A stretch of 64,000 nucleotides of DNA. Origin: Pseudomonas mediterranea CFBP 5447 (GTDB lineage Bacteria > Pseudomonadota > Gammaproteobacteria > Pseudomonadales > Pseudomonadaceae). The notes below the pieces were generated by a model. That model did not search any database, had not been told where the DNA came from, and worked only from the letters and a program-made list of their open reading frames with translations. The position numbers and the translations under genes are program-made. The stretch spans positions 1-64,000 of the forward strand of contig NZ_KN322981.1 in the NCBI RefSeq assembly GCF_000774145.1, read 5' to 3'. Positions 35,576 to 44,826 of this stretch are shown here, one piece after another (position 1 is the first letter of the stretch; each line of letters starts with the position of its first letter).

Positions 35576-36910
35576 CGCACTGCCTGGCGTCACCACCTTC
35601 AGCTTCGGGTTGTTAAGGGACGAATCGCTTACCAAGCCATAGTGCTTTTTCAAGACATAGCCGTGTAAGAAGCGTGTTTTGCGCGCACCGCTTAGTTCAC
35701 ATGTCCAGATGCTGCGACCGTTCGCTTGTATACGGTGCAGTTTCATTTTTCCAAAGCGCCTTTGAACTCCTTCCCAGTCAGGCTGCCCCTGGCTTTTCGA
35801 GATGGAGGCGAGATGAGGGAATGCTTTCGCGTAGCGTTGGAAGATTCCAGGAGTGACCAAGAAGAGTGTGTTTTCGACGGAGTGCACCAGCGCTTGATCG
35901 TCATCCATGATGATCTCGTGAGTGCGTAAACCTTCGATCAGCCACTCCATGAAGTGTGCGCCGCTTGGCTTTGCATCCTTGTCTGGCTCGGACGGTTCTT
36001 CTGGCGAGGGGGCAGATTTGGTGATGGGGGCAGAGTCGGAATCTTCAGGCCACTTGGGAGGCTCGCCGATTTGATTCGTTAATGAGTCGAAATCGTCGGT
36101 TGATGGTGTATCTGACAGTGATGGATCTGATTGTGTGGCGATGGTCGCTGGCCTATAGCTCTCAGCTGCCGTGGTGGTCTGTGCAGGGGCTTTGGCTACT
36201 AAAGCTTGTTCGGCTTGAATAATGATCGCGCCGAGTGCGCCGGTATGTTCGCTATGGCCAGACCAGTGGGCTATGAGCGAGGCCCACAGTTCGGGGAAAG
36301 CGAAAAGCCAGTCCAGGATTTTGCTGCTTAATAGTTGCTGGATTATCAGGCAGGATGCGGGGCCGTGCAGTCGATAATCGAGGTCTTTGCGGTATCGAAA
36401 TCGGTAAGGTCGCGCCAGCGGCCCGTGCCATGGGTGCCAGGCGCAGCCGTCCGAATATTCGACCTGGATATCAATCACAATCTTGCCAAGGTTTTCGCTC
36501 AGGCTGGCGTATGCCAGTGCGGCACTCCATGCTTCCGCCTGGACGATCTGAATTTCTGGTTGAGCTCTTGGGGGTAGTAATCGTGCTCTGCGAATTTTTA
36601 GAGCGTACGTAACTACTTCCAGGCCTTGGTCCAGCATCCCACCGGGGTAAGCGTGATGCTGACTTTCGGATGCAGGGAAAAGTTGAACCAGTTCGGCGTA
36701 TCGTCTAATTGGGTCGAGATAAAGTTCATCGAATTGAGGGCGGGATACGGCGGTGCACTGCCAGATCTGCTCCAGCAACTTTTGTCTACGGGGAGTGGCC
36801 AAGAGTGATTTCGCAGATTGGGGAGTGGTCAGACCAGCGGGTGATGTTGGGCTGGCTGCAGCCGTAGGGTCGAGTGCACGCCGAAGCTTGCGATGGAACA
36901 GTGAGAACAT
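35543..36910 (-). CDS. TraI_2-domain relaxase-like protein of an integrative conjugative element
   Basis: 455 aa. The N-terminal TraI_2 (DUF1528/MobH-type) domain runs from about residue 45 to 235 with HHAYPGGMLDQGLEVVTYAL, WHPWHGPL and YRFRYRKD. The C-terminal TraI_2_C winged domain (about 330-440) contains FMEWLIEGLRTHEI and FGKMKLHRI. This is the domain pair of the SPI-7/PFGI-1-type relaxase. Two points are odd: the protein is shorter than the 600-plus residues I expect, and the usual HD-G-K motif is SENLGK, so metal binding is probably lost. With no other transfer genes nearby, it is best read as a leftover of a conjugative element. Confidence 0.82.
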   Translation of the reverse strand: MFSLFHRKLRRALDPTAAASPTSPAGLTTPQSAKSLLATPRRQKLLEQIWQCTAVSRPQFDELYLDPIRRYAELVQLFPASESQHHAYPGGMLDQGLEVVTYALKIRRARLLPPRAQPEIQIVQAEAWSAALAYASLSENLGKIVIDIQVEYSDGCAWHPWHGPLARPYRFRYRKDLDYRLHGPASCLIIQQLLSSKILDWLFAFPELWASLIAHWSGHSEHTGALGAIIIQAEQALVAKAPAQTTTAAESYRPATIATQSDPSLSDTPSTDDFDSLTNQIGEPPKWPEDSDSAPITKSAPSPEEPSEPDKDAKPSGAHFMEWLIEGLRTHEIIMDDDQALVHSVENTLFLVTPGIFQRYAKAFPHLASISKSQGQPDWEGVQRRFGKMKLHRIQANGRSIWTCELSGARKTRFLHGYVLKKHYGLVSDSSLNNPKLKVVTPGSAKPHTTLGNTR

Positions 36911-37321
36911 AATTGCTCCTGTCGAGAAAAAAGGGGGTATTCACTTGGCGACGACATGAGGCAGCACTCATGAATATGGATGAGCGCTTAGCTCCAGAGC
37001 GCCGACAGACCTGTCAGTGGGCAAAGCACGAGGCGAGTGGGCCGGATTAGTTGGCATTCCCTAGGGGCAGCGGGCGGGTTCTTGCGACGCCCTCAGTTAT
37101 CCACGCTTGCGGGTGTGTTTAGGTGACTGAAGCCGGGAATGCTCGCCGAGCAGGCATTCCATTTCTCGTGCCCATAGGACACGCAACCGGCAAGCGCAGA
37201 AAGATTAAATGCGCCACTACCCATATCCGTATTAACTGGAAATACGCCTGGTCAGGTCGAGGCGCTAACGAGGTGCGGAGTGGGGCGCACTCTTACGGCT
37301 TATTGACGTCGACGCCCTGAG
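36911..37321. other. Intergenic region with a 17-bp direct repeat
   Basis: No credible gene. The sequence CGACGCCCTNAGTTATC occurs at 37085-37101 (N = C) and 37310-37326 (N = G), the second copy overlapping the stop of the recombinase gene. TTATCCACG at 37098 resembles a DnaA box with one mismatch. Confidence 0.5.
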
Positions 37322-38185
37322 TTATCGTCCGAGATAGGTCGCAGTAATTTGTGTTCTCTCATGCCCGAGTTCACGGCTGATAATTTGTCGAGCAATGATG
37401 TCTTGAGAACGCTGCACTGGGGTCAATTCCCTGGAAGAGATTCCTCCTGCCGCCGGTGCCTTCCACCCTGTCAAAGCTATGTAACGGCTTTGTGCATAAT
37501 GATGACGTAGCCCATGCATGTGGCTCAGGCCTGCTGCCTTGCACTGACCATCGTAGGTGTTTCTCTGCTGGATATAGGTTTTCTGAGCCGGGATGAGTGA
37601 TCCGGCTCCCGCTAGCTGATGTGCCGCGTTCAGCACCTCGCGCTGTAGCGAAGTAGAGATCGGCACAGAGCGATCACGCCCACCCTTCGTCCATGAGCCC
37701 TTGAGGAGAATGTGATCTCCTTGATCCGCATACTTGGGCTGAAATTTGATCGCTTCCTCACGGCGTAGCCCAAACGCCGACTGAAGCCGGAGGCTCATGC
37801 ACACGTGGGCGTCGGTGATCTTGCCAAGGTATGTTCCCAGTTCCTGGGCTTTGCTGACGTTGGTGACGAAGCGCCGGTCGGCCACACCCAGTTGTGTGTT
37901 GTCGGCGGGGAGAATGCCAGCCTTGCCGATTTTTTCAGCCCACCATCGAAGGTGCGCAAGCCGATTTTTGATGGTGCCGGGTGACAGGCCTTCGCCTTGC
38001 CAGCGATCCAGCAGTGCCAGTACGTGTTTGCCCTTGAGCGAGGGGGCTCTCATCTGTCGGAAACCAGACTCGCGCAGTTGGCGGGCAATCAGCCCCAATG
38101 AGCGGATACGGTCGGCCTGAGTGTTGTGACTGCCATCGCGATTGCGTCGGCAAAGTTGCCGCAGGGTGTAGGTCAAATCGTCCAT
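37322..38185 (-). CDS. Tyrosine recombinase (integrase-domain protein of SPI-7/PFGI-1-type elements)
   Basis: 287 aa. The N-terminal SAM-like DNA-binding region (residues 1-110) includes ADRIRSLGLIARQLRESGFR. The catalytic domain has the first arginine in GLRREEAIKF (about residue 147), the HxxR box HGLRHHYAQ (about 233), and the final block LGHERTQITATYLG with the histidine and the nucleophilic tyrosine. The domain is short and ends right after the tyrosine, as in the integrase-domain proteins next to relaxase genes in these elements. Gene order relaxase-recombinase matches such an element. It is distinct from the P4-type integrase at the ssrA end. Confidence 0.85.
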   Translation of the reverse strand: MDDLTYTLRQLCRRNRDGSHNTQADRIRSLGLIARQLRESGFRQMRAPSLKGKHVLALLDRWQGEGLSPGTIKNRLAHLRWWAEKIGKAGILPADNTQLGVADRRFVTNVSKAQELGTYLGKITDAHVCMSLRLQSAFGLRREEAIKFQPKYADQGDHILLKGSWTKGGRDRSVPISTSLQREVLNAAHQLAGAGSLIPAQKTYIQQRNTYDGQCKAAGLSHMHGLRHHYAQSRYIALTGWKAPAAGGISSRELTPVQRSQDIIARQIISRELGHERTQITATYLGR

Positions 38186-38733
38186 ATACCATCCACGCTC
38201 ACAGGCTTTGACTGTGTTGTTGTCCTGTCCTGAAAATCATTGGTAAGTGTTGGTGCCAACTCGCTAGGCGAGATCCCCGAAGGGCAGGGGCATGGTGTCC
38301 AGGAAACACCGATGTCTCGACTGAGACGTCCGTCTTGCTTCCTGCTGGAAGATAGGGCGGAGATGGAGCGGGATGAGTTAGTTTTTAGTGTTGATGAGTA
38401 CTCCAAGAAATGGATGGAATTGTTAAGTGGAAGCAGTCGGCATTGCGCAAAGGTCTGCTGCCGAGGAGGGTGCGGTGGCGGCACATCACGGAATAAATCC
38501 GATAACAAAGGCGGCTCCGCCCGTGGGTATGGGGCGGTATGCTTTTGGAGCCTTGCATACCTGGCTAACTCCATCCTGCTGGATCAGCGCTTACAGGAGT
38601 CTTGCGCTGTTGGGATGACGACTCTCGAACCTGTCGTCTTAGGTTTTTGCTGGGCCAGTGTATGGGGGCATCATCATGTATGCCGCACTCTTTAGGGTTC
38701 AGGATTTACCCGTGATGTTGGGGCGTCAGCTAG

Positions 38734-38760
38734 GCCGTCACTGCGGTTTGCAGTGACGGC
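38734..38760. repeat. Perfect 11-bp inverted repeat
   Basis: GCCGTCACTGC (38734-38744), a five-base loop, then GCAGTGACGGC (38750-38760). No T-run on either side. Confidence 0.8.
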
Positions 38761-39121
38761 CCGGTTCATGACTTGCGCGTCCGTGGGCAAAAGCCGTCTG
38801 TGGTAGGTGCATATTATTCATTGCCTGCGGTACTGACGCGGCCTTCGGCCTTGTCGGCTCCCTACGCAGGGGCGGCATGGTTCCCATGCCGCGCCTGCGC
38901 AGAGAGCTTGCGAGAAAGGCGGAGCACGGAGCTGCCTTGCCGATCAACGTCGTGAATCGCCCGAGCAAGTCGACGACGTTCATATCCAGGTTGACCGAGA
39001 GCTTTGTGTCGAAGGTCTGAGGCGGACGATAACTAGCAGTCACAACGGGGTAGTTGGGACCCATAGCGGCCCTTCTAGGACGGTGGCTCACGGCCAGAGG
39101 CGGCCCTTTGTAACAGGCAGA

Positions 39122-39145
39122 AATCGGCCAAAAGCAGACGTTCAA
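39122..39145 (+). repeat. Inter-module repeat, copy A
   Basis: AATCGGCCAAAAGCAGACG then TTCAA, 220 nt before the reverse transcriptase gene. Confidence 0.6.
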
Positions 39146-39365
39146 CCGGCCGCGCTTCATCAAAATGAGAAAATCACCTGCTTTCTCACCCTGAAGCAGT
39201 TTTCGAAACTTTGGACGTTCAGTGGCGGCAACGCTGCCAGAAATAACTTCTTCGACTACCCTACTCTCCTTGGTAACCCAGTTATCGATATTTTGGTGCT
39301 GTGCCGTCCAGCACCGAACAAGCAAACTCAGACAAGATACTTCATTTGATAGAACAGGTTACAAA

Positions 39366-41006
39366 ATGGACGACGAACGATTTGTGTTTGAGGCGCTCAC
39401 CCGATTCAACTACTTCCCTAATCAAAAGCAGGGAGTAGGCGAGATTCCACCGATCTTCAATTCCAGACGATTCACGCCCGAAGTGGTTCTTCGAATCATC
39501 CAGGAGCCAGATGCATGCGATGAACGTGCAAAGGACCCAGATAACAATAAGGTAGGAAGGTCTTCGAAGGGATTTGATTTTGCTGAATATGCGTCCACAC
39601 GGTACAACAACGTCCCCAGACTTCTTGGCATTCCCCATCCACTGGCATACGGGCGCCTTGCAAAATGTATCTCAGAAAACTGGGAGCACATTCGAGGAAT
39701 CTGCGATAACGAAAGCAGTAAAATTAAACCATACTTCCATGTCGACAAACGACTGGTAATAATGAATTACGACAGTTTTCGAGAGAAAGTTCTGGAGAAA
39801 AGTAAGGCGTCATTCGCCAAGCGTTATTTGGTTAACACAGACGTTGCAAGCTGCTTCAACTCTGTCTATACGCATGCTATTGAATGGGCGGGAATGGGTG
39901 AAGAAGAAGCTAAGAGACAGCTTGGGGTAAAAGATAACAGCAACAAGCACTGGTCTACAGAGTTGGATAAGTGGCAGAGGAATACACGGCGCCTTGAAAC
40001 TCAGGGTATTACGATCGGGCCAGCCACATCGACGGTCATCGTAGAACTCATACTAGGTGTAGTAGACGAGAGGTTACGTGTAGCAGGATATGATTTTGTC
40101 CGGTATGTTGATGACTACGTTTGTTATTGCGCAGACTCATCGGAAGCTGAACACTTTCTGCAAAAACTTGCCAGCGAATTGAAAAAATTCAAATTCTCAT
40201 TAAATTTATCTAAAACCAAAGTCGAACAATTGCCCGCTGCAATTCAAACGGGCTGGGTGGCAAAGCTTCATGCCGCGCTCCCTCAAAAAGTTGGCGAAAA
40301 AATGAAGTACGATTCAGATGACACGATACACTTTTTAGAATACGCAATCTCACTAAACAATCAAACGCCGGATGGAAGTGTATTAAAATACGCCATGCAG
40401 CAACTAATCCACCTGCTTAATGATGACTGGATCAGAGTTATCACTGACTATGTAACAAACTTGAGCTGGCATTATCCGCTACTACTTCCATACCTGGGGA
40501 TAATTTTCGAAAAATATGAAATTCAACACTCTGATTACGAAGAAAGGCTAAACCAAATCATAATCGAAAATTCCAAAAATGGACGTTCGGATGGAATGAG
40601 CTGGCCTCTATATTTTATCGGCAAGTATGGACTGACCCTCAGCAATTTAGCAGAAGCGGCGGTTATCAACTCTAAAGACTGCTTGTCAATGTGTATATTG
40701 ATGGAAATTACCGGTTGGACAGAGGACCTACAACAAGTATACGAAAGCCTAAGCGAACTTGATGTTTATCAAAAAGATCGGCAGTGGGTTTTTCTTTATC
40801 AAGCTTTTATCAAGGGGTATATATCCAGCCCTTATAAATCGCCCGTATTCGAAATAATGAAAAATTTGGAGGTTGACTTCATGCCAACGGAGGGAAATGA
40901 AAGCATAGCTGAATCGTATTGTACTCATCTGGAATTCGCAGATGTGTTTGAGCCAGAACATGGACCATATACATTCGAAGAGTTCTTACAACGGAGTAAG
41001 GCCTGA
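39366..41006 (+). CDS. Reverse transcriptase of the Abi/UG (defence-associated) group
   Basis: 546 aa. I start at ATG 39366 (MDDERFVFEALTRFNYFPNQ) because the longer frame from 39222 has no protein-like sequence upstream. Motif A is NTDVASCFNSVYTHAIEWA, whose D...F-S-Y-T-H-WA pattern I associate with Abi/UG enzymes. Motif B is GITIGPATSTVIVE, and motif C the catalytic YVDDYVCYC. The C-terminal 230 residues are helical, like the alpha-repeat region of these enzymes. No maturase or endonuclease domain, so it is not a group II intron enzyme. Such proteins protect against phage, some with an RNA partner. I cannot assign a DRT type. The gene is AT-rich compared with its surroundings. Confidence 0.88.
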   Translation: MDDERFVFEALTRFNYFPNQKQGVGEIPPIFNSRRFTPEVVLRIIQEPDACDERAKDPDNNKVGRSSKGFDFAEYASTRYNNVPRLLGIPHPLAYGRLAKCISENWEHIRGICDNESSKIKPYFHVDKRLVIMNYDSFREKVLEKSKASFAKRYLVNTDVASCFNSVYTHAIEWAGMGEEEAKRQLGVKDNSNKHWSTELDKWQRNTRRLETQGITIGPATSTVIVELILGVVDERLRVAGYDFVRYVDDYVCYCADSSEAEHFLQKLASELKKFKFSLNLSKTKVEQLPAAIQTGWVAKLHAALPQKVGEKMKYDSDDTIHFLEYAISLNNQTPDGSVLKYAMQQLIHLLNDDWIRVITDYVTNLSWHYPLLLPYLGIIFEKYEIQHSDYEERLNQIIIENSKNGRSDGMSWPLYFIGKYGLTLSNLAEAAVINSKDCLSMCILMEITGWTEDLQQVYESLSELDVYQKDRQWVFLYQAFIKGYISSPYKSPVFEIMKNLEVDFMPTEGNESIAESYCTHLEFADVFEPEHGPYTFEEFLQRSKA

Positions 41007-41071
41007 AATCATCCGTCATATGTGAAGGCGCGAAAGATTAAATTGGCAGCTTCAGGCACTGGATGATCGCC

Positions 41072-41118
41072 AGCTTTTGGTCGAAACCCGAAGAGAGTAG
41101 AGTTTTCGACCAAAAGCT
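41072..41118. terminator. Long inverted repeat between convergent genes, likely two-way terminator
   Basis: AGCTTTTGGTCGAAA (41072-41086) pairs perfectly with TTTCGACCAAAAGCT (41104-41118), 17-base loop. It lies between the ends of the reverse transcriptase and the ABC ATPase genes. Confidence 0.55.
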
Positions 41119-41177
41119 TTCATTCTAGAATTGCACTACGGTAAAACTTCTGACCGATGTGCCATCTGACTAATAGC

Positions 41178-43097
41178 TCACTTGAAGTTCTGCTTGATTT
41201 CTAGAGAACGATTCTGAGGATTAAAGAAGCGAGACACAACCATGCCACTAGACTCGAAGTCAGGGTGAATTTCAGATGTGGCGAATATTACCTGGTAATC
41301 TTTTGTGTATTTACTACATTCTCTAACTATTAAACTCTGCAAGTTGTGACTCCTGTTTTGTTCCATCCCACCGTCGTCGATACCGTCTAACATCATGAAG
41401 CGAGGGACCCGCATAAATTCCAATTCAATGCTCGTTGTTAGTAGAGCTAGATGAAAAATATGCCGTAGAACCACAGTGGAACTCTCTGAAAAATTTCCTG
41501 AGTCGTTTACATAAACTGAGTTTTCTTCGAAGTCGTAACGAACTTTGTTGGCATTTATAAACTCTGGCTGTAGCGGAAGATCTTCTTTCAACAATCTGAT
41601 CATGTGTTTTTCAATTGTTTTGGAAACCTCAATCTTCCTACTCGCCTGAGCGGCCTCCAGTGATTCAACGTCATTTTCCAGCTTGGCGAGTTCATTTGCT
41701 AAAATATCTCGCTGCTGTTGAAGTTCTTGTATCACTGCGAAAAGCTTCTGCTTTTCATAGGCCTGCTGAATTTCTTGATCTAGCACTCCTAAATCGCGGC
41801 TTCCCTTCTCCAAAACTGCTTCGATATCGGAAGACCAAGTCATGGCGGAGAGCTTATACTCTTTCTCCAGCTTTCTAATTTCTTGGGTTGCGAGCGGGAT
41901 ATCTTTTCTCAGCTGAGCTGCTTCCTCTTCTCTTAATTCTAATAGCAATTTTGACTCTTTGATCTGAATGCTGAGCTCGTTTCTCATTCTCAACAGTTGT
42001 GAATCCCCAGCATCGTCAATCTTTGACTTGCAAAGCTGACATGAATGATCATTCATATCAGGCTTAATCTCAGAAAGACATCCAGGACAAAATTGAAATG
42101 AAATCGCCCCCAAGTACTGTCTTGTCACTTTCGACTCATCGAGACTTTCTAGCCTAGACTCTAGCTCCCTTATAAACACCCTCGAATCAGCCACTTCCAA
42201 ATCTAGTGCAACAAGTGCGTCTTTCAACGTTGTTTCATAACGTTTAGCACTATTTAGTCGAGTCCGTAGAGCATCACTCAACTTAGATATGTCTTTTGAC
42301 TCTTTCGTAGTCAAAGATCTATCAGTTTTTACCTTGTTGATATATTCAATTAAAGCTTCTCTTTTCGATTCCAGTTCTAAAATCCCATTTTGAGACGCTT
42401 CTATGTCCGGAGTCTGCCCTGACTGACCAAGAACCTTAAATATCCCACGCAGCTCTGCAACTTTTTTATCAAGGGACTTATTTATCTCTCTAATTCTTAG
42501 CTGCGCAGTATAAAGCTGGTCGTTATATACTCCACATAAATATCCGCCGACTGTGTCCCGCGTTAGCGCACTATCAAAGTTATCCATGCGAAATATAGGA
42601 CTATGCACCGAAGGCTGATCAGCATATAGAACACGCAACAACTGGTGCATTGTTAGATTTGCAGCGCCATGCCCCTGAGCTTGCGGTAGGTCCAAAGCTG
42701 CAAAAATTGCTTGAGAAAAACTAATTTTAAGCTCTGATCGCTTGAAAGGGTAGCGTTCCCAAAGATCTGGTCCAGCTTTAACAGCATCTTCCACAGTACC
42801 CCAGAAAATGGAGATTGGTCGCTGAGGCTCGATACTAACTTCACGTAAAAGGGTGACCGGTTCTCCATTCAAATGGAGCTCAACCATAACTGAAGAGCAT
42901 TCAAGCGCGTGGGGTTTCCAGCGGATATTTTCTGCACCCATTGAATAAGCCAGCATATCCATAATGGTAGTCTTACCTGAGGTATTGCGCCCTCGGATAA
43001 TATTTATTCCAGAATGGAAAGCGCAATCGAAAGCGCGATGTCCGCCCTGAAGGACGATCAATCGGGTAATTTTAATCGTGGGCTTAAGGAAGGTCAT
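41178..43097 (-). CDS. ABC-three-component system ATPase (Rad50-like with zinc hook)
   Basis: 639 aa SMC/Rad50-type ATPase. Walker A is GRNTSGKTT (about residues 36-44). The centre is a long coiled coil interrupted by a zinc-hook-like pair of CxxC motifs (CPGC and CQLC, about residues 344-365). The C-terminal lobe has the ABC-like end with MLDGIDDGGMEQNRS as Walker B and D-loop. It is the last gene of a leftward operon, overlapping the preceding gene by 14 nt. In ABC-three-component systems the ATPase works with small partner proteins and is proposed to sense or process foreign DNA. Confidence 0.85.
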   Translation of the reverse strand: MTFLKPTIKITRLIVLQGGHRAFDCAFHSGINIIRGRNTSGKTTIMDMLAYSMGAENIRWKPHALECSSVMVELHLNGEPVTLLREVSIEPQRPISIFWGTVEDAVKAGPDLWERYPFKRSELKISFSQAIFAALDLPQAQGHGAANLTMHQLLRVLYADQPSVHSPIFRMDNFDSALTRDTVGGYLCGVYNDQLYTAQLRIREINKSLDKKVAELRGIFKVLGQSGQTPDIEASQNGILELESKREALIEYINKVKTDRSLTTKESKDISKLSDALRTRLNSAKRYETTLKDALVALDLEVADSRVFIRELESRLESLDESKVTRQYLGAISFQFCPGCLSEIKPDMNDHSCQLCKSKIDDAGDSQLLRMRNELSIQIKESKLLLELREEEAAQLRKDIPLATQEIRKLEKEYKLSAMTWSSDIEAVLEKGSRDLGVLDQEIQQAYEKQKLFAVIQELQQQRDILANELAKLENDVESLEAAQASRKIEVSKTIEKHMIRLLKEDLPLQPEFINANKVRYDFEENSVYVNDSGNFSESSTVVLRHIFHLALLTTSIELEFMRVPRFMMLDGIDDGGMEQNRSHNLQSLIVRECSKYTKDYQVIFATSEIHPDFESSGMVVSRFFNPQNRSLEIKQNFK

Positions 43098-43584
43098 ATC
43101 GGTGCTCTAATAGCTCAGAACGATGCTTCAGACCATTGATTCCACGTAGAGGAATGGCTGATAGCTCATTTGTTAAAAAATCTATTAACTCTGCGTGTTC
43201 TAAAATATAATTTTCAATATTGTCTTTCAGAGTGCTGGGTATATCACGCTCGTCGGCGCGTTGTAGAATTCCTTGCTCATAGGATTTTACATCTACAATC
43301 CCAAGCGCAGCGATACTTCTCAGCGCTGCATGTTGTATTTGAGCCATGTCACGGAAGGCTGCTTTGGGATTGAGCGGATTACGATAGGCGTTAGTGAGGG
43401 CCTTGGCTAAACGTCGGCCATTGGACCCACTTGGAAGCCGGATCTCGCCTATGGCAGAAGGAAAAACTTGGTAAAAATCTAACAATCTCGCCTTATCTAC
43501 TTCCAATTCGGGAATGGACTCAATGAGTGCGAGCATTCTAAATACGCAGTGATATGCATCAAACGCCGGGTGATAGATCAGCAT
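43084..43584 (-). CDS. ABC-three-component system middle component
   Basis: 166 aa helical cytosolic protein (MLIYHPAFDAYHCVFRMLAL and so on). The sequence and the position between the small N-terminal-motif protein and the large ATPase match the middle-component-2 group of ABC-three-component systems, from memory. It overlaps its neighbours by 26 nt upstream and 14 nt downstream, so the three genes are translated together. No catalytic motif visible; probably an adaptor. Confidence 0.75.
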   Translation of the reverse strand: MLIYHPAFDAYHCVFRMLALIESIPELEVDKARLLDFYQVFPSAIGEIRLPSGSNGRRLAKALTNAYRNPLNPKAAFRDMAQIQHAALRSIAALGIVDVKSYEQGILQRADERDIPSTLKDNIENYILEHAELIDFLTNELSAIPLRGINGLKHRSELLEHRYDLP

Positions 43585-44143
43585 CCTTATCCCACCTTAT
43601 ATGGCAATTCCCTGCCAGAAAGAATAGCAGCCCGAGTAAATCTTTCACCGTAAACTCCATGAAATTTTCACCAAGCATGGACTTTATTGCCTGTAGCGCC
43701 CGATTAATACTCATATCAACGGCTTGACGGTCGCCCCCTCCTTCAATAACGGGAGTGACAGTTAGAACGTAAATTGTATGAAGCTCATCGAGAAGTATTG
43801 TGTATACCCGCTGCGCAGTTTTTGAAGATTGAAACTTTAAGATAAGCTTAAATGCTGTTTCTTTTTCTTTTAATGCGAATCGCAGCATGTCTAATCGGTT
43901 GCTTTCCCGAAGTTTTTCTTCAAGACCACGCACATCCCCATCAGTCGGAGTGGCCATGTAGTGTTGAAGCTTGCGTGAAAAGGTATTATCAGAAGGATCT
44001 CCTATACCGTCAACTTTCATCCTTTCATAAAGAATCGCCAACTCTTCAATGGATTCATGATTTATTATTTTAATTTCGGTATTGTTAATATCCCGCCCGG
44101 CCAGACTGCCGCCGACGTGATTTGATGACTGATTAGAAAACAC
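43559..44143 (-). CDS. ABC-three-component system protein with GRDI-type N-terminal motif
   Basis: 194 aa, GTG start 6 nt after the stop of the small membrane protein. The N-terminus NHVGGSLAGRDINN is the short glycine/aspartate motif typical of the first proteins of these systems. A helical domain follows (DEL then HTIYVLTVTPVIEGGGD) that resembles the conserved C-terminal domain of the family. It is cytosolic. The motif is shared with the preceding 59-aa membrane protein (NSVGGDMAGGDIHK), which suggests that the two tails bind the same partner or each other. Confidence 0.75.
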   Translation of the reverse strand: MFSNQSSNHVGGSLAGRDINNTEIKIINHESIEELAILYERMKVDGIGDPSDNTFSRKLQHYMATPTDGDVRGLEEKLRESNRLDMLRFALKEKETAFKLILKFQSSKTAQRVYTILLDELHTIYVLTVTPVIEGGGDRQAVDMSINRALQAIKSMLGENFMEFTVKDLLGLLFFLAGNCHIRWDKDADLSPGV

Positions 44144-44149
44144 TTTCAG

Positions 44150-44329
44150 TCACGCTTTGTTGTTTTTATGAATATCACCACCAGCCATGTCTCCCCCAAC
44201 GCTATTGTTCCGTTGAGTAGTGGTAGTTTTTCTTGAATTGTTCGTTGACCGATTGGAAATTACTACCTTCAACGTCCATCCAGCGCTTAGCCCAGCAATG
44301 AATGTCAAGGCATGTGTAAGATATTCCAT
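44150..44329 (-). CDS. Small membrane-anchored protein of the ABC-three-component operon, 59 aa
   Basis: ATG 44329 to TGA 44150; easily missed because of its size. One membrane helix (LTHALTFIAGLSAGWTLKVV, about residues 4-23) is followed by a polar asparagine/threonine-rich linker and the motif NSVGGDMAGGDIHK near the end. It overlaps a longer frame on the same strand (44202-44402) that has no such features. As the first gene of the operon it may tether the complex to the inner membrane. Confidence 0.72.
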   Translation of the reverse strand: MEYLTHALTFIAGLSAGWTLKVVISNRSTNNSRKTTTTQRNNSVGGDMAGGDIHKNNKA

Positions 44330-44826
44330 TATCGATCCCTCGCTTTGATTTTGAAGTGCATTTTTTGAAAAAACGGTTGCAAGCGTAGCCTATGGCTATC
44401 ATCGAGTCTACTGCAGGAAATGGACAACCAGTGGCTTACTGCACGCTCTATTTCCATCTCAGTCCCTTTTTATGGCCGGTAGCTTTCAAATGGGTAGCCT
44501 CAAATTTACACAAGCTTGGAGTGTCTTCTCTTGGCCGGTTGCTGCCTGTCCCCAAAGGCAGCTGACAACCCATAGCGGATGTTCATCCGCAGGTTGATAA
44601 CATCTCCTTTGCAGTGGGAGCGGCCTTTCATCTGTCAAGCTAGACGCCTGTAAACTCCCGTTCGACGCTTAACATGAGTAGACGGAGCCGGTTCGTAATG
44701 TGGACTACCGCTCGATGAAGGGCTATACGACATCATGTTCCTCGCGTTCCCTGCTCCAGAACTTGTACTTCGAGGGGTAACGTCTTTAAGAGATATCGTC
44801 CTCTAGCCGTCGCTTGGAACGAACGC
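44330..44826. other. Intergenic region between the ABC system and the STAND gene
   Basis: Divergent promoter region for both operons. It holds copy D of the intergenic repeat (44521-44540, minus orientation). No gene seen. Confidence 0.5.
44521..44540 (-). repeat. Inter-module repeat, copy D
   Basis: Reads on the minus strand AACCGGCCAAGAGAAGACAC, close to the consensus AATCGGCCAAAAGCGGAC. Confidence 0.5.

Larger units (their letters stand above)
38186..39365. other. 1.2-kb region without a supported gene, upstream of the reverse transcriptase
   Basis: Open frames exist on both strands (for example 38240-38695 on + and 38738-39325 on -) but overlap each other, lack ribosome sites and have no protein-like pattern. 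Contents: a perfect 11-bp inverted repeat at 38734-38760, a decayed-looking stretch at 38940-39080, and copy A of the intergenic repeat at 39122. Some reverse-transcriptase defence systems use a nearby non-coding RNA, so this stretch is the place to look for one. Confidence 0.45.

Noticed and set aside
38738..39325. 195-codon minus-strand frame upstream of the reverse transcriptase
   Set aside because: Runs through the repeat and the inverted repeat, no ribosome site, no protein-like pattern.
39222..39365. N-terminal extension of the reverse transcriptase
   Set aside because: Unstructured composition continuous with intergenic sequence; ATG 39366 opens the recognisable protein.
41178..43097. 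Zinc-hook ATPase as the housekeeping Rad50/SbcC
   Set aside because: Too short, no SbcD/Mre11 neighbour, and the operon matches the ABC-three-component arrangement.
44202..44402. 66-codon minus-strand frame
   Set aside because: Overlaps the 59-aa membrane protein gene, which has a membrane helix and the shared motif; this frame has neither.
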